A stretch of 64,000 bases of DNA from Mesorhizobium muleiense (GCF_900099905.1 NZ_FNEE01000004.1:248001-312000); one strand, 5' to 3'; counted from the stretch's first letter, positions 24,548 to 36,538 are shown. The notes: generated by a model not told the origin, from the sequence alone. Numbers and translations: made by a program.

Positions 24548-27052
24548 TTGACGCATTCCGACCACGACCATCACGCCAATAGCGGTTGCTGCTCGCCGAA
24601 AGCTGCTCCGTCCGTCGCCGACGCAGTCATTCGCGACCCGGTCTGCGGCATGACCGTCGATCCGGCCGCCGGCAAGCCGACCGCCGATCATGGCGGCCAT
24701 CGCTATCATTTCTGCAGCGAGCGCTGCCGTTCGAAGTTCACGGCCGAGCCGGAAAACTACATTACCGCCACCGATCCGGTCTGCGGCATGCGTGTCGAGC
24801 GTGCCGCCGCGAAGCACTTTTCCCGGCATGAAGGCCAGGGCTTCTATTTCTGCTCGGCCGGCTGCAAGGTGAAGTTCGAGGCAGAGCCGGCAAAGTATCT
24901 TGGCGACAGGCCGGAGCAGCAGGCGATGCCGAAAGGCACGCAATACACCTGTCCGATGCATCCGGAAATCATCCGCGACAAGCCAGGCGCCTGCCCGATC
25001 TGCGGCATGGCGCTGGAACCGATGGGCGTGCCGACCGGCGACGAGGGCCCGAACCCGGAACTGGTCGATTTCACCAGGCGCTTCTGGGTGAGCGCCGTGT
25101 TGTCGGTGCCATTGCTGATCTTCGCCATGGCGCCGATGCTCGGCCTGACGTTTAGCGCCTTCATCGACGATTCGACCAAGATCTGGGTGGAATTGGCGCT
25201 GGCCAGCCCGGTTGTGCTGTGGGCGGCTTTTCCTTTCTTCCATCGCGGCTGGGAATCGGTTCTCAACCGCAGCCCCAACATGTGGACGCTGATTTCGCTC
25301 GGCGTTGGTGCCGCCTATCTCTACAGCGTCGCCGCCGCGCTGTTCCCCGATCTATTTCCGCACCAGTTCCGCGGTCATGAGGGCACGGTCCCGGTCTATT
25401 TCGAGGCAGCCGCCGTCATCGTGGCCCTGGTTTTCCTCGGCCAGGTGCTGGAATTGCGCGCCCGTGAAAAAACCGGTTCGGCTATCCGCGCGCTGCTCGA
25501 CCTCGCGCCGAAGACGGCGCGGCTGATCGGCGAGGACGGTTCTGAAAACGACGTGCCGCTCGACATGGTCAAGGCCGGCGACCGCCTGCGCATCCGCCCC
25601 GGCGATGCCGTGCCGGTCGACGGCATGGTGCTGGAAGGCCGCTCTTCGATCGACGAATCGATGCTGTCCGGCGAGCCGCTGCCGGTCGAAAAGACTGGAG
25701 GCGATTCCGTCACCGGCGGCACGCTCAACAAGAACGGTTCGCTGATCATGCGCGCCGAGAGGATCGGCGCCGAAACCACGCTGGCGCGCATCGTCGCGCT
25801 CGTCGCCAAGGCGCAGCGTTCGCGCGCCCCGATCCAGGGCCTGGCCGACCGCGTCTCCTTCTATTTCGTCCCGGCCGTCGTCGTGGTTGCGATCGTTGCG
25901 TTCATCGCCTGGGCGATCTTCGGGCCGCAACCCAGCCTGATCTTTGCCATCGTCTCGGCGGTCTCGGTGCTGATCATCGCCTGTCCCTGCGCACTGGGGC
26001 TTGCCACGCCGATGTCGATCATGACCGCCACAGGACGCGGCGCGCATGCCGGCGTGCTGATCAAGGACGCCGAGGCGCTCGAGCGCTTTGCCTCGGTCGA
26101 CACGCTGATCGTCGACAAGACCGGCACTTTGACCGAAGGCCGGCCGAGATTGACGGACGTCGTCGCTGCCGAGGGCATGGCGGACGATGATCTGCTGGCA
26201 CTTGCCGCCGGCCTCGAAAAAGGCTCGGAGCATCCGCTGGCCGAGGCGATCGTCGAAGGCGCCCGGGAACGCGGGGTAAAGATTCCCGACGCCGGCGATT
26301 TCGAGGCGGTCACCGGCAAGGGCGTTTCCGGCACGGTCTCGGGACAGAAGGTGGCGCTCGGCAACGCCGCGATGATGGCTGATCTCGGCATCGATATCGC
26401 ATCCATCTCGACCAGCGCCGAGGCGCTGCAGGCCGAGGGCAAGACCGCGATGTTCGTCGCCGTCGGCAACAAACTCGCCGGCATCGTCGCCGTCGCCGAC
26501 CCGATCAAGGCGACGACATCAGAGGCGATCAAGGCGCTGCATGAGCGCGGCCTGAAGATCATCATGGCGACCGGCGACAACGAACGCACGGCGAAAGCCA
26601 TCGCAAGCAAACTCGGCATCGACGAGGTGCGTGCCGGCCTGCTGCCGGAACAGAAGAGCGCGCTGGTCGAAGAGTTGCGCGCCAGCGGCGCCGGCGTCGC
26701 CATGGCCGGCGACGGCGTCAACGACGCGCCGGCGCTGGCTGCCGCCGATGTCGGCATCGCCATGGGCACCGGCGCCGATGTCGCGGTCGAAAGCGCCGGG
26801 ATCACGCTGGTCAAGGGCGATCTCAACGGCATCGTCCGGGCCCGCACGCTCGCCCAGGCGACGATCCGCAACATCCGCCAGAACCTGTTTTTCGCCTTCC
26901 TCTACAACGTGCTTGGCGTGCCGGTCGCCGCCGGCGTGCTCTATCCGCTCACCGGCACGCTGTTGTCGCCGATGATTGCGGCAGCGGCGATGAGCCTGTC
27001 CTCGGTTTCGGTGATCACCAACGCGTTGCGGCTCAGGACGTTGAAACTCTGA
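24548..27052 (+). CDS. copA: Cu(I)-exporting P1B-type ATPase with two YHS domains
   Basis: Inner-membrane copper exporter of 834 residues. Order: a His-rich start (MTHSDHDHH), YHS domain 1 (about 29-72, [10 protein letters not shown]), YHS domain 2 (about 76-118, [10 protein letters not shown]), a heavy-metal-binding domain (about 133-158, YTCPMHPEI...PICGM), membrane helices, CPC at 479-481, DKTGT with phospho-Asp523, the SEHPLAEAI signature and [10 protein letters not shown] in FLYNVLGVP and MSLSSVS near the end fit Cu(I) specificity. The TTG start at 24548 was chosen because upstream in-frame codons overlap the promoter; AGAGAGG precedes it. HmrR control is inferred from the operator. Confidence 0.92.
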   Translation: MTHSDHDHHANSGCCSPKAAPSVADAVIRDPVCGMTVDPAAGKPTADHGGHRYHFCSERCRSKFTAEPENYITATDPVCGMRVERAAAKHFSRHEGQGFYFCSAGCKVKFEAEPAKYLGDRPEQQAMPKGTQYTCPMHPEIIRDKPGACPICGMALEPMGVPTGDEGPNPELVDFTRRFWVSAVLSVPLLIFAMAPMLGLTFSAFIDDSTKIWVELALASPVVLWAAFPFFHRGWESVLNRSPNMWTLISLGVGAAYLYSVAAALFPDLFPHQFRGHEGTVPVYFEAAAVIVALVFLGQVLELRAREKTGSAIRALLDLAPKTARLIGEDGSENDVPLDMVKAGDRLRIRPGDAVPVDGMVLEGRSSIDESMLSGEPLPVEKTGGDSVTGGTLNKNGSLIMRAERIGAETTLARIVALVAKAQRSRAPIQGLADRVSFYFVPAVVVVAIVAFIAWAIFGPQPSLIFAIVSAVSVLIIACPCALGLATPMSIMTATGRGAHAGVLIKDAEALERFASVDTLIVDKTGTLTEGRPRLTDVVAAEGMADDDLLALAAGLEKGSEHPLAEAIVEGARERGVKIPDAGDFEAVTGKGVSGTVSGQKVALGNAAMMADLGIDIASISTSAEALQAEGKTAMFVAVGNKLAGIVAVADPIKATTSEAIKALHERGLKIIMATGDNERTAKAIASKLGIDEVRAGLLPEQKSALVEELRASGAGVAMAGDGVNDAPALAAADVGIAMGTGADVAVESAGITLVKGDLNGIVRARTLAQATIRNIRQNLFFAFLYNVLGVPVAAGVLYPLTGTLLSPMIAAAAMSLSSVSVITNALRLRTLKL

Positions 27053-27095
27053 GCCAAGTCCCCAGATAGGAACTCGTTCAAAAAGGAGATCATGA

Positions 27096-27497
27096 ATGAC
27101 GTTGGCCAAGAAGATCGTGCTGCTGCTGATGGCGGCCGGAATGCTGCTTGCCGTTTTCCTGGAAAGCATTCCGTCGCAAGCCCAGGAGACGAAACACGAC
27201 ATGGGGGCGCACGACATGGGGGCGATGGACGCGCAGGGTGCCTCGACCGACAGCTACAAGGCGGCGATGGACAAGATGCACAGCGCGATGACGGCGATCG
27301 AATATTCCGGCAATGCCGATGTCGATTTCGCCCGCGGGATGATCCCGCATCACCAGGCGGCTATCGACATGGCCAAGGTCGAGCTTGCCAATGGCAAGGA
27401 TCCGGAAATGCGCAAGCTGGCCGAAGCGGTGATCGCGGCGCAGGAAGCCGAGATCAAGCAGATGCAGGATTGGCTGGCCGCCCATCCGGTGAAGTAG
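27096..27497 (+). CDS. DUF305 (CopM-like) secreted copper-associated protein
   Basis: Protein of 133 residues with an N-terminal signal or anchor ([20 protein letters not shown]). Met- and His-rich stretches follow ([13 protein letters not shown]), then the DUF305 hallmark [20 protein letters not shown]. Family members bind copper or silver in the periplasm. It begins 43 bp after the ATPase with AAGGAG upstream, so it is probably in the same copper-induced transcript. Confidence 0.88.
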   Translation: MTLAKKIVLLLMAAGMLLAVFLESIPSQAQETKHDMGAHDMGAMDAQGASTDSYKAAMDKMHSAMTAIEYSGNADVDFARGMIPHHQAAIDMAKVELANGKDPEMRKLAEAVIAAQEAEIKQMQDWLAAHPVK

Positions 27498-27529
27498 CAT
27501 CAGCCATCGGGCCTCGACTGGAGCACGCC

Positions 27530-28375
27530 ATGCCGTCAATGATAAGAACCACGACATTGCCCTCGGGCGAAGCCGTTCCCGTGCTGGGTCAAGGCACCTG
27601 GAAAATGGGCGAGGACGCCCGCCGCCATGCCGATGAGGTCAATGCCCTGAAGCTTGGGCTGGATCTCGGCATGACGCTGATCGACACCGCCGAAATGTAT
27701 GCCAGCGGCGGCGCCGAGGAAGTGGTGGCGGATGCTATTGCCGGGCGCCGCGACGAGGTGTTCCTGGTCTCCAAGGTGCTGCCGTCCAACGCCTCGCGCA
27801 CCGGCGTGCCGGCTGCCTGCGAGGCAAGCCTCAGGCATCTGCGCACCGACCGCATCGATCTCTATCTGCTGCACTGGCCCGGCAGCGTGCCGCTGGCGGA
27901 AACGGTCGAGGCCTTCGAAGCGTTGAAAAAAGCCGGCAAGATCCGCCACTGGGGCGTCAGCAATTTTGACACTCATGAGATGGAGGAACTGGTCAGCCTG
28001 CCGGCCGGCGACGGCGTCCAGACCAACCAGATCCTCTACAATCTGTCCCAGCGCGGCCCCGAATTCGACCTTGCGCCCTGGAGCCGGCAGCGCGGCATTC
28101 CGCTGATGGCCTATTCGCCGGTCGACCAGGGCGTATTGGCGCGCAACGCCAGCCTCGAAGCCATCGCCGCCCGCCACGATGCGACGCCGGCTCAGCTGGC
28201 GCTGGCCTGGGTGATGGCACAGGACGGCGTCATCGCCATTCCAAAGGCCAGCAAGCAGGAGCATATCCGCCAGAATGTCGCGGCGCTCGACATCGAGCTT
28301 ACGCGTGAGGATTTCACCGAAATCGACCGCGCCTTCCCGCCGCCGCGGCGCAAGCAGGGCCTGCAGATGATTTGA
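27530..28375 (+). CDS. Aldo/keto reductase
   Basis: NAD(P)H-dependent oxidoreductase of 281 residues. The catalytic tetrad is apparent: Asp and Tyr in [10 protein letters not shown], Lys in [10 protein letters not shown] and His in [10 protein letters not shown]. The cofactor region near the end is [17 protein letters not shown]. It resembles the E. coli YeaE/DkgA group. It starts 32 bp after the DUF305 gene and may share the copper promoter, but its link to copper is only positional. The substrate is unknown. Confidence 0.9.
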   Translation: MPSMIRTTTLPSGEAVPVLGQGTWKMGEDARRHADEVNALKLGLDLGMTLIDTAEMYASGGAEEVVADAIAGRRDEVFLVSKVLPSNASRTGVPAACEASLRHLRTDRIDLYLLHWPGSVPLAETVEAFEALKKAGKIRHWGVSNFDTHEMEELVSLPAGDGVQTNQILYNLSQRGPEFDLAPWSRQRGIPLMAYSPVDQGVLARNASLEAIAARHDATPAQLALAWVMAQDGVIAIPKASKQEHIRQNVAALDIELTREDFTEIDRAFPPPRRKQGLQMI

Positions 28376-28399
28376 GGGATGGGAGCGGACGAGGCCCAG

Positions 28400-31150
28400 C
28401 TATTTCCCCGCCATCCCCTTCAATCTGTACAGCGCCTCCAGCGCCTCCCGCGGCGTCATCTCGTCGGGATTGATCTCCCCTAGCGCCGCGCTCAGCCCAT
28501 CGTCCTTCACCGGCTTCGGCGCTTCCCGTTTCATCGCCACCGAAAACAGCGGCAGATCGTCGACCAGCCGGTTGGCCTTGCCCGAAACCTCGCCAGCTTC
28601 CAGTTGGTGCAGCACTTCCCTGGCCCGCCCGACCACCGCCTCCGGCAAGCCGGCCAGACGCGCCACCTGCACGCCGTAGGAGCGGTCGGCGGCACCCTTG
28701 CCGACCTCGTGCAGGAAGACCACGTCGCCTTCCCATTCCTTGACCCGCATGGTGACATTGTGCAGTCGAGCGAGCTTGCTGGCCAGCGCAGTCATTTCGT
28801 GGAAATGGGTGGCGAAGATCGCCCGGCAGCGGTTTTTTTCGTGCAGATACTCGACCGCCGCCCAGGCGATCGACAGGCCGTCGAAGGTGGCGGTGCCGCG
28901 GCCGATCTCGTCGAGGATCACCAGCGCGCGTTCGCCGGCCTGGCTGAGGATCGCCGCCGTTTCGACCATCTCGACCATGAAGGTCGAGCGGCCGCGCGCC
29001 AGGTCGTCCGAGGCGCCGACACGTGAAAACAGCCGGTCGACAACGCCGATATGGGCTGAGGCCGCCGGCACGAAGGAGCCGGTCTGGGCGAGGATGGCGA
29101 TCAGCGCGTTCTGCCTGAGGAAGGTCGATTTGCCGCCCATATTGGGGCCGGTCAGCAGCCAGATCGCGCCGTTTTTGGCATTGCCTTCCGGCGACAGATC
29201 GCAATCATTGGCGACGAACGGTCCTTCGCCCGAACGCCGCAGCGACTGTTCCACCACCGGATGCCGCCCGCCCGAAATGGCGAAGGCGAGGCTCGCGTCC
29301 ACCACCGGCCGGCACCAGGCGTCGCTTTCGGAAAGCAGCGCCAGTGCCGCCGACACGTCGAGCACGGCGAGTGCTTCGGCGCCGGCGCGGATCTTGTCCG
29401 CCTCGCCAACGGCTTCCGCCGTCAGCCTGTCGAAGGCGGCAAGCTCGATCGCCAGCGCCCGGTCGGCGGCATTGGCGATCTTCGATTCCAGCTCGGCCAG
29501 TTCGGTCGTGGTGAAGCGCATGGCGTTGGCCATGGTCTGGCGATGGATGAAGCGCGCCTTCGCCCCGTCGCTGCTCGTCATGATCGCATGGTTGTTGGCG
29601 GTGACTTCGATGTAGTAGCCAAGCACATTGTTGTGCCGGATTTTCAGCGAGCGGATGCCGGTTTCGTCGATCAGCGAGCGCTCCAGCCCGGCGATCACCT
29701 TGCGCGATTCATCGCGCAGCGCCCGCATCTCGTCGAGCTCGGCGTTGTAGCTGGAACGGACGAAGCCGCCGTCGCGCTTGAGCAGCGGCAGCTCGTCGGC
29801 GAGCGCCCGTGTCAGATGCTCGGCCAGCGGGCGCGGCAGCGCTTCGATCGCCGCCAGCGCCGCCGCCAATTCTGGCGGCAGGGCGGTCGCCGCAAACAGT
29901 TCGGCAATAGCGCCGGCTGCCTCGAACCCGGCACGCAGCACGCCGAGATCGCGCGGGCCGCCGCGGTTGAGCGCCAGCCGCGACAGCGCGCGTGGCATGT
30001 CGGCGACGCTCTTCAGGCTCGCCCGCACCGCCTGGCACAGCCGTGTCTCGGACCGGAAGAACGACACCGAATCCAGCCTTGCGCCAATTGCCGCCGGATC
30101 GGTCAGCGGCGCCATCAGCCGATCGGCGAGCAGCCGCGCGCCGCCGCCGGTCACCGTGCGGTCGATCGCCTTGAACAGCGAACCCTCGCGGCTGCCGGAC
30201 AGCGTGCGCAGCAGTTCCAGATTGGCGCGTGTCGCCGGATCGATGAACAGCGTCGAACCCTGCTCCTCGCGCTCGGGCCGCGACAGCGGCGGCCGCTCGG
30301 CCTTCTGCGTCTTCTCGACATAGGCGATTGCGCCTGAGATCGCCGACAGCTCGGCGCGGGAAAACGTGCCGAAACTGTCCGGCGTCGCCACCTCGAAGAA
30401 ACGGGCGATGCGGCCCGCGGCCGACGCCGAGTCGAACAGGCTCGGCGGCTGCGGACTGGCGATGCGGCCGAGCACATCGAACACCGGTTTCAGCTCTGGA
30501 TCGTAAAACACCGGTTCGGCGACGATCAGTTCGCGTGGCTCGACGCGAAAGACATCGGCGAGCAGCCGGTCGGCGCTGGTCTCGGCAACGCGGAAGGCGC
30601 CGGTCGAGATCTCGATCCAGGCCAGCGCAAAACTTCCTTGGTTCCCTGTCGAGCTGCCGCGCTCCCCGCTTCTTTGTTCGGCTCCGCCCTTGACCCGGCC
30701 AAGTGCCATCAAGAAACTCGATTCCGACGGCGCCAGCAATTTGTCCTCGGTGATGGTGCCGGGCGTTACCAGCCGCACCACGTCGCGGCGCACCACCGAT
30801 TTGCCGCCGCGTTTCTTCGCCTCTGCCGGATCCTCGATCTGCTCGCAGACGGCGACGCGGAACCCTTGTCCAATCAGCTTCTGCAGATAATCGTCGGCGG
30901 CATGCACCGGCACGCCGCACATCGGGATGTCGAGGCCCTGGTGCTTGCCACGCTTGGTCAGGACGATGCCGAGCGCCCGGCTCGCCTTCTCGGCGTCGTC
31001 GAAGAACAGCTCGTAGAAATCGCCCATGCGGTAGAACAGCAGCGAATCCGGGTTCGCCGCCTTGATCTCGATATACTGCTCCATCATCGGCGTTGCCGGC
31101 GCAAAGGCCGGCGTAGCGCTGTCGCTGCGAATGGGCGTTTCGTCGTTCAA
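28400..31150 (-). CDS. mutS: DNA mismatch repair protein MutS
   Basis: Mismatch-recognition ATPase of about 916 residues. The mismatch-binding motif lies in [20 protein letters not shown], Walker A is [16 protein letters not shown], and [20 protein letters not shown] and [13 protein letters not shown] complete the ATPase. A TTG at 31150 ([13 protein letters not shown]) gives the usual short leader; ATGs at 31087 or upstream are alternatives. An extra low-complexity stretch at about residues 152-174 ([19 protein letters not shown]) interrupts the connector between GRVKG and [11 protein letters not shown]. It is divergent from maeB. Confidence 0.95.
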   Translation of the reverse strand: MNDETPIRSDSATPAFAPATPMMEQYIEIKAANPDSLLFYRMGDFYELFFDDAEKASRALGIVLTKRGKHQGLDIPMCGVPVHAADDYLQKLIGQGFRVAVCEQIEDPAEAKKRGGKSVVRRDVVRLVTPGTITEDKLLAPSESSFLMALGRVKGGAEQRSGERGSSTGNQGSFALAWIEISTGAFRVAETSADRLLADVFRVEPRELIVAEPVFYDPELKPVFDVLGRIASPQPPSLFDSASAAGRIARFFEVATPDSFGTFSRAELSAISGAIAYVEKTQKAERPPLSRPEREEQGSTLFIDPATRANLELLRTLSGSREGSLFKAIDRTVTGGGARLLADRLMAPLTDPAAIGARLDSVSFFRSETRLCQAVRASLKSVADMPRALSRLALNRGGPRDLGVLRAGFEAAGAIAELFAATALPPELAAALAAIEALPRPLAEHLTRALADELPLLKRDGGFVRSSYNAELDEMRALRDESRKVIAGLERSLIDETGIRSLKIRHNNVLGYYIEVTANNHAIMTSSDGAKARFIHRQTMANAMRFTTTELAELESKIANAADRALAIELAAFDRLTAEAVGEADKIRAGAEALAVLDVSAALALLSESDAWCRPVVDASLAFAISGGRHPVVEQSLRRSGEGPFVANDCDLSPEGNAKNGAIWLLTGPNMGGKSTFLRQNALIAILAQTGSFVPAASAHIGVVDRLFSRVGASDDLARGRSTFMVEMVETAAILSQAGERALVILDEIGRGTATFDGLSIAWAAVEYLHEKNRCRAIFATHFHEMTALASKLARLHNVTMRVKEWEGDVVFLHEVGKGAADRSYGVQVARLAGLPEAVVGRAREVLHQLEAGEVSGKANRLVDDLPLFSVAMKREAPKPVKDDGLSAALGEINPDEMTPREALEALYRLKGMAGK

Positions 31151-31291
31151 GAAGCTGCTTCCAAAATTTCCCAAGCCATCTGCTTGGCGGTTTACAGCGG
31201 CGAAGTGTAGCCTTAATCCCGAACGTTCCACAAAAGAAAGCATTGCACCCGTCTCAAGCGGTGCTGCACGGGTGAGGAAATCGAAAGCATC

Positions 31292-33571
31292 ATGGCCAAG
31301 AAAACCGAAAGCAACGGCCCCTCCGTCAGTGCGCAGGAGGCGCTGGAATTCCACGCCATGGGCCGCCCGGGCAAGCTGGAGATCGTCGCCACCAAGCCGA
31401 TGGCCACCCAGCGCGACCTCAGCCTCGCCTATTCGCCGGGCGTCGCGGTTCCGGTGCTTGCCATTGCCGAGGATCCCAGCCGCGCCTTCGACTACACGGC
31501 GCGCGGCAACATGGTCGCCGTCATCTCAAACGGCACCGCCATCCTCGGCCTCGGCAATCTCGGCGCGCTGGCCGCCAAGCCGGTGATGGAAGGCAAGGCG
31601 GTGCTGTTCAAGCGCTTCGCCGATGTCGATTCGATCGATCTCGAGGTCGACACCGAGGATGCCGAAGAGTTCATCAATTGCGTGCGTTTCCTTGGGCCGT
31701 CGTTCGGCGGTATCAATCTGGAAGACATCAAGGCGCCGGAGTGCTTCATCATCGAGCAGCGGCTGCGCGAACTTATGGACATACCGGTCTTTCATGACGA
31801 CCAGCACGGCACCGCCATCATTTCGGCGGCCGGCCTGATCAACGCGCTGGAAATCACCGGCCGCGACATGAAGACCACCAAAATGGTCTGCAATGGCGCC
31901 GGTGCCGCCGGCGTCGCCTGCATCGAGCTGATGAAGGCGATGGGCTTTGCGCCCGAAAACATCATCCTGTGCGACACCAAAGGTGTCGTCTTCCAGGGCC
32001 GCACCGAAGGCATGAACCAGTGGAAGTCGGCGCATGCCGCCAAGACCGACGCACGCTCGCTGGCCGAGGCGATCGAGGGTGCCGACGTGTTCCTCGGCCT
32101 CTCAGCCAAGGGCGCGCTGACCACCAAGATGGTGCAGTCCATGGCCGAGAAGCCGATCATCTTCGCCATGGCCAACCCCGATCCGGAGATCACGCCGGAG
32201 GAAGTCGCCGAAATCCGCGCCGATGCCATCATGGCCACCGGCCGTTCGGACTATCCGAACCAGGTCAACAACGTGCTCGGCTTCCCTTACATCTTCCGCG
32301 GCGCGCTGGACGTGCGGGCGACCACCATCAATGACGACATGAAGATCGCCGCGGCGCGTGCGCTCGCCGAACTGGCGCGCCAGGATGTACCCGACGACGT
32401 CGCCGCCGCCTACCAGGGCATGCGGCCGAAATTCGGCCCCAACTACATCATCCCGGTGCCGTTCGACCCGCGCCTGATCTCGGCCATTCCGATCGCGGTT
32501 GCCAAGGCCGCGATGGAATCCGGCGTCGCGCGCAAGCCGATCCTCGACCTCGACCGCTACGCGCAGGAGCTTTCCGCCCGCCGCGATCCGATCGCCTCGA
32601 CCCTGCAGCGCATCTACGACCGCGTCCGCCGCCAGCCCAAGCGCATCGTTTTCGCCGAGGGCGAGGAGGAGCAGGTGATGCGCGCCGCCGTCTCCTATGT
32701 GAACCAGCGGCTCGGCACCGCCATCCTGCTGGGCCGCGACGACATCATCAAGGAGAACGCCAGGAACGCCGGCATCGAACTGAACAAGCAAGGCATCGAG
32801 ATCATCAATGCCAGGCTGTCGCGCCGCAACGGCGTCTACACCGACTATCTGTACGAGCGTATGCAGCGCAAGGGCTTCCTGTTTCGCGACTGCCAGCGCT
32901 TGATCAACACCGACCGCAACCATTTCGCCGCCTGCATGGTGGCGCTGGGCGATGCCGATGGCATCGTCACCGGCGTCACCCGCAACTACTCGACGGCGCT
33001 CGACGACATCCGCCGCATCATCGACGCCAAGCCCGGCCACCGCGTGATCGGCGCCTCGATCGTGCTGGCGCGGGGCCGAACCGTGATCGTCGCCGACACC
33101 GCCGTGCACGATATGCCGAATGCCGAACAGATCGCCGACATCGCCGAGGAGGCCGCCGGCTTTGCCCGCCGCATGGGTTATGAGCCGCGGCTGGCCATGC
33201 TTGCCTATTCCACCTTCGGCCATCCGCAGGGCGAGCGCTCCGAACGCATCCAGGAGGCGGTGCGCATCCTCGACAAGCGGCGCGTCGATTTCGAGTATGA
33301 CGGCGAGATGGCAGCCGACGTGGCGCTCAGCGCACGCGCCATGGCGCAATACCCGTTCATCCGGCTGACCGGCCCAGCCAATGTGCTGATCATGCCGGCC
33401 TTCCACTCGGCCTCGATCTCGACCAAGATGCTGCAGGAGCTCGGCGGCTCGACCGTTATCGGCCCGCTGCTGGTCGGCCTGGACAAGCCGGTTCAGATCG
33501 TCTCGCTCAACGCCAAGGACAGCGACATCGTCAACATGGCGGCGATTGCCGCTTATACGGCGGGGGCCTGA
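31292..33571 (+). CDS. maeB: NADP-type malic enzyme with C-terminal phosphotransacetylase-like domain
   Basis: Chimeric malic enzyme of 759 residues converting malate to pyruvate and CO2. Malic enzyme motifs in the N-terminal half are [35 protein letters not shown] and [14 protein letters not shown]. From about residue 430 ([20 protein letters not shown]) it has a phosphotransacetylase-like domain. That domain is regulatory rather than catalytic in the rhizobial DME/TME enzymes. Length is normal for this class. The two rhizobial isoenzymes (NAD and NADP) are hard to separate by eye, so cofactor preference is uncertain. Confidence 0.93.
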   Translation: MAKKTESNGPSVSAQEALEFHAMGRPGKLEIVATKPMATQRDLSLAYSPGVAVPVLAIAEDPSRAFDYTARGNMVAVISNGTAILGLGNLGALAAKPVMEGKAVLFKRFADVDSIDLEVDTEDAEEFINCVRFLGPSFGGINLEDIKAPECFIIEQRLRELMDIPVFHDDQHGTAIISAAGLINALEITGRDMKTTKMVCNGAGAAGVACIELMKAMGFAPENIILCDTKGVVFQGRTEGMNQWKSAHAAKTDARSLAEAIEGADVFLGLSAKGALTTKMVQSMAEKPIIFAMANPDPEITPEEVAEIRADAIMATGRSDYPNQVNNVLGFPYIFRGALDVRATTINDDMKIAAARALAELARQDVPDDVAAAYQGMRPKFGPNYIIPVPFDPRLISAIPIAVAKAAMESGVARKPILDLDRYAQELSARRDPIASTLQRIYDRVRRQPKRIVFAEGEEEQVMRAAVSYVNQRLGTAILLGRDDIIKENARNAGIELNKQGIEIINARLSRRNGVYTDYLYERMQRKGFLFRDCQRLINTDRNHFAACMVALGDADGIVTGVTRNYSTALDDIRRIIDAKPGHRVIGASIVLARGRTVIVADTAVHDMPNAEQIADIAEEAAGFARRMGYEPRLAMLAYSTFGHPQGERSERIQEAVRILDKRRVDFEYDGEMAADVALSARAMAQYPFIRLTGPANVLIMPAFHSASISTKMLQELGGSTVIGPLLVGLDKPVQIVSLNAKDSDIVNMAAIAAYTAGA

Positions 33572-33588
33572 GGAGCGAGCGCCTCTTC

Positions 33589-34581
33589 CTAAATCAGGCC
33601 TGCCTGCTCAGCCTCGTGGCGTAAATTCTGCCGCGGCCTTGGCCCGATCTGCTGGATCACCAGCCCGGCCGCCAGCGAGCCGAGATCGCCGCAATGCTTC
33701 AGGCTGCGGCCTTGTGTGTAGCCGTAGAGGAAGCCGGCGGCATAGAGGTCGCCGGCGCCGGTGGTGTCGACCAGTTCGCGGATTTCCGTCGCATTGATGG
33801 TGACGGTCTCCTCGCCGCGCACGATGACCGAGCCCTTTTCGGAGCGGGTGACGGCGGCGATCTTGCAATCCTTGCGGATCTGGGCCAGCGCCTCGTCGAA
33901 GGAGGCGGTCTGGTACAGCGACTTGATCTCGTGGCTGTTGGCAAAGACGATGTCGACGGTGCCCGAGCGCATCAGCTCCAGAAACTCGTCGCGGTAGCGG
34001 TCGACGCAGAACGAATCCGACAATGTCATCGACACTTCGCGCCCGGCTGCATGGGCGAGCTTCGCCGTCTGCCGGAACGCTTCCTTGGCGCGCGGCGGGT
34101 CCCACAGATATCCCTCGAAATAGGTGACGGCGGCGCCCGACGCCTTGTCCGCTTCGACATCCTCAGGACCGAGCTCGACGCAAGCGCCGAGATAGGTGTT
34201 CATCGAGCGCTCGCCGTCCGGCGTGACGAAGATCATCGAGCGCGCCGTCGGCGGTTCGCCATTGAGCGGCCTGGTGTCGAAGGCCACGCCCTGGGCGTGC
34301 ATGTCATGGGCGTAGATTTCACCGAGCGTGTCGTTCGAGACCTTGCCGAAGAAGGCGGCGCGGCCGCCGAAGCTGGCGACGCCCGCCGCCGTGTTGCCGG
34401 CGCTGCCGCCGGAGGCTTCGATGGCCGGGCCCATGCGGCTGTAGAGCAGCTCGGCGCGCCTCGTATCGATCAAATTCATCGCGCCCTTGATGATGCCGTT
34501 CGTCTCAAGGAATGCCTCGTCGCACTGGGCGATGATGTCGACAATGGCATTACCGATACAAAGCACGTCATAGTTCGGCAT
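33589..34581 (-). CDS. Adenosine kinase (PfkB family)
   Basis: Cytoplasmic nucleoside or sugar kinase of 330 residues. The N-terminal signature is GGSAGNTAAGVASFGGRAAF, and the C-terminal PfkB signature DTTGAGDLYAAGFLYG carries the catalytic aspartate. The start MPNYDVLCIGNAIVDIIAQ closely resembles alphaproteobacterial adenosine kinases. It converges on maeB with only 17 bp between stops. Other ribokinase-family substrates cannot be excluded. Confidence 0.88.
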   Translation of the reverse strand: MPNYDVLCIGNAIVDIIAQCDEAFLETNGIIKGAMNLIDTRRAELLYSRMGPAIEASGGSAGNTAAGVASFGGRAAFFGKVSNDTLGEIYAHDMHAQGVAFDTRPLNGEPPTARSMIFVTPDGERSMNTYLGACVELGPEDVEADKASGAAVTYFEGYLWDPPRAKEAFRQTAKLAHAAGREVSMTLSDSFCVDRYRDEFLELMRSGTVDIVFANSHEIKSLYQTASFDEALAQIRKDCKIAAVTRSEKGSVIVRGEETVTINATEIRELVDTTGAGDLYAAGFLYGYTQGRSLKHCGDLGSLAAGLVIQQIGPRPRQNLRHEAEQAGLI

Positions 34582-34766
34582 CAATCATGTCTCCGCGAAA
34601 AAACCACCGGCTTTCTGGCATGCCGGCCGCGGGCGGGTCTAGCGATTTGATGCGGCTTTGCCTAGCCAACAATCACGGTTGGATAATGATCGAAGCATTT
34701 CTTTCGTGCCTCCCTTACAAGGATGGCGTCGCCGATCAATGTTCCCCCGAAGGTTGCGAACCCGCC

Positions 34767-35669
34767 ATGCCTGCAAAAACCGACATGAAGACCGAGCTGG
34801 CGCTCCTCATTGCGCTCGCGGTGCTGTGGGGTGCTTCCTATACCTTCATCAAGATCGGCGTCGAGACGATCCCGCCGGTAACGCTGATCGCAGCCCGAAC
34901 GTTGATTGCGGGTGGAATTCTTCTCGCCCTCATCCGCTGGCGTGGCCTGACCCTGCCGCGCGATACCGCCAGCTGGCGTCGGTTCGCGTTCCAGGCATGC
35001 CTCAACAGCGTTGTGCCGTTCACGTTGATAGCCTCGGCCGAGCGCTCGCTAGACGCCGGCCTGGCCACGATCCTGAATGCGACGTCCCCAATCTTCACCT
35101 TCTTGCTGACCGCGCTCATCACGCGCCACGAACCAGTGACCATGCGCAAACTGTTCGGCGTCGGTGCGGGAATAGCTGGAATATGCCTCATCGTCGGCAC
35201 CCAGGCGCTTGGCGGCCTTGGTCACCAGTTGTGGGCGCAGCTTGCCGTCGTCGCGGCGACGGTCTGCTACGCAGGTGCCGCCATTTTCGGTCGCGGCTTT
35301 AAGGGCCTCGATCCGATGATTCCAGCCGCCGGTTCGATGCTTTGCGGCGCCGCGATACTCGTCCCCCTCAGCCTTGTGTTCGACCGCCCTTGGGCGTTGG
35401 CGCCATCAACGGCCTCGATCCTTGCTCTGCTCGTACTTTCGGTTTTTTCAACTGCGCTGGCCTTCTGCATTTATTTCCGCCTCATCCATACGCTGGGCTC
35501 CGTCGGCACCACCTCGCAGGCCTATCTGCGCGTGCCGATCGGCGTCGGTATCGGGGCCGTATTCCTCGGCGAGAGCCTTGGCCCGACGGCGTGGTGGGGA
35601 ATGGCCCTTGTTGTCGCCGGCGTGGCTGCGATGACCCTTCCTGTCCGCAAGCCGGTGTTTGCGCGGTAA
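34767..35669 (+). CDS. EamA/DMT family transporter
   Basis: Inner-membrane protein of 300 residues with ten predicted hydrophobic segments in two EamA repeats. It starts MPAKTDMKTELALLIALAVL with WGASYTFIKIG; the second repeat starts near LWAQLAVVAATVCYAGAAIF. Members export metabolites such as amino acids, but the substrate is unknown. The start at 34767 was chosen to place the first helix near the N-terminus; a 60-codon in-frame extension upstream is low complexity. It is divergent from adenosine kinase. Confidence 0.88.
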   Translation: MPAKTDMKTELALLIALAVLWGASYTFIKIGVETIPPVTLIAARTLIAGGILLALIRWRGLTLPRDTASWRRFAFQACLNSVVPFTLIASAERSLDAGLATILNATSPIFTFLLTALITRHEPVTMRKLFGVGAGIAGICLIVGTQALGGLGHQLWAQLAVVAATVCYAGAAIFGRGFKGLDPMIPAAGSMLCGAAILVPLSLVFDRPWALAPSTASILALLVLSVFSTALAFCIYFRLIHTLGSVGTTSQAYLRVPIGVGIGAVFLGESLGPTAWWGMALVVAGVAAMTLPVRKPVFAR

Positions 35670-35767
35670 CTTGCGTTATCAGCAGCAGTTGCGCTGATGA
35701 TTTCCCTTTCCTATCTCGGGGGGCGTCCTGCCCAAAACGGGCGCGTTGCATATGGGTTTGAAACGCG

Positions 35768-36463
35768 ATGATACTCGACGCCGCCCGCGCCGCCCTGAGC
35801 CGGCTGTTCTCGCCCGAATTCCGCTCGGTTTTCATCAAGACGCTGGGGCTCACCTTGCTGGCGCTGGTGGCCTTGTGGTTCGGGTTGACGAGCCTTGTCG
35901 AGTGGCTGGCCTTGCCGTGGTTGGAGTCCCTGATACCCGGCCTGCCGTCCTGGGCCGGCTGGTTGGGCGGCATCATCGCCGCCATCGCCCTTGCCTTCGG
36001 TCTGGCGCTGCTGATCGCGCCGGTGACGGCGATCATCGCCGGCCTGTTCCTCGACGCCGCCGCCGAACTGGTCGAGCGCACCGACTATCCCAATGACCCG
36101 CCCGGCCGCGCCATGCCGGCGCTGCGCTCGATGGTGCTGGCGACAAGATTCTTTGGCGTCGTCATCGTCGGCAACCTTTTGGCCTTGCTGCTTCTGCTGG
36201 TGCCGGGCATCAACATCGCCGCCTTCTTCATCGTCAACGGCTATCTGCTGGGACGTGAATTCTTCGAATTCGCCGCGATGCGCTTTCGCTCGGAGGCCGA
36301 GGCCCGGGCATTGCGCAAAAAACATGCCGTCACGGTGTTTCTCGCCGGGCTGGTTGTCGCTGCCTTCCTCGCGGTGCCGCTGCTCAACCTTTTGACGCCG
36401 CTGTTCGCCGCCGCCATGATGGTGCACCTGCACAAGGCGATCTCGGCGCGGGAAGCAGCTTAG
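35768..36463 (+). CDS. EI24 domain (CysZ-like) membrane protein
   Basis: Membrane protein of 231 residues with about four hydrophobic regions (LGLTLLALVALWFGLTSLV, WLGGIIAAIALAFGLALLIA, FFGVVIVGNLLALLLLLVPG, and one near the end). The NGYLLGREFFEFAAMRF segment is typical of the EI24/CysZ family, whose E. coli member imports sulfate. It stands alone and is convergent with the hydroxyproline gene. A sulfate transport role is by family analogy only. Confidence 0.85.
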   Translation: MILDAARAALSRLFSPEFRSVFIKTLGLTLLALVALWFGLTSLVEWLALPWLESLIPGLPSWAGWLGGIIAAIALAFGLALLIAPVTAIIAGLFLDAAAELVERTDYPNDPPGRAMPALRSMVLATRFFGVVIVGNLLALLLLLVPGINIAAFFIVNGYLLGREFFEFAAMRFRSEAEARALRKKHAVTVFLAGLVVAAFLAVPLLNLLTPLFAAAMMVHLHKAISAREAA

Positions 36464-36520
36464 GAATGCTGATGCTCAGGTGAGGCCGGCTTGCGAATGC
36501 CGATGTCCTGCGCTTCCGGG

Positions 36521-36538
36521 GCGTACCCAACGGTACGC
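36521..36538. terminator. Candidate hairpin between convergent genes
   Basis: GCGTACC pairs with GGTACGC around a CAAC loop, between the stop codons of the convergent EI24 and hydroxyproline dehydratase genes. No strong T-tract follows, only TCGGTTCGGTTTCT, so it is a weak or Rho-assisted candidate. Confidence 0.35.
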
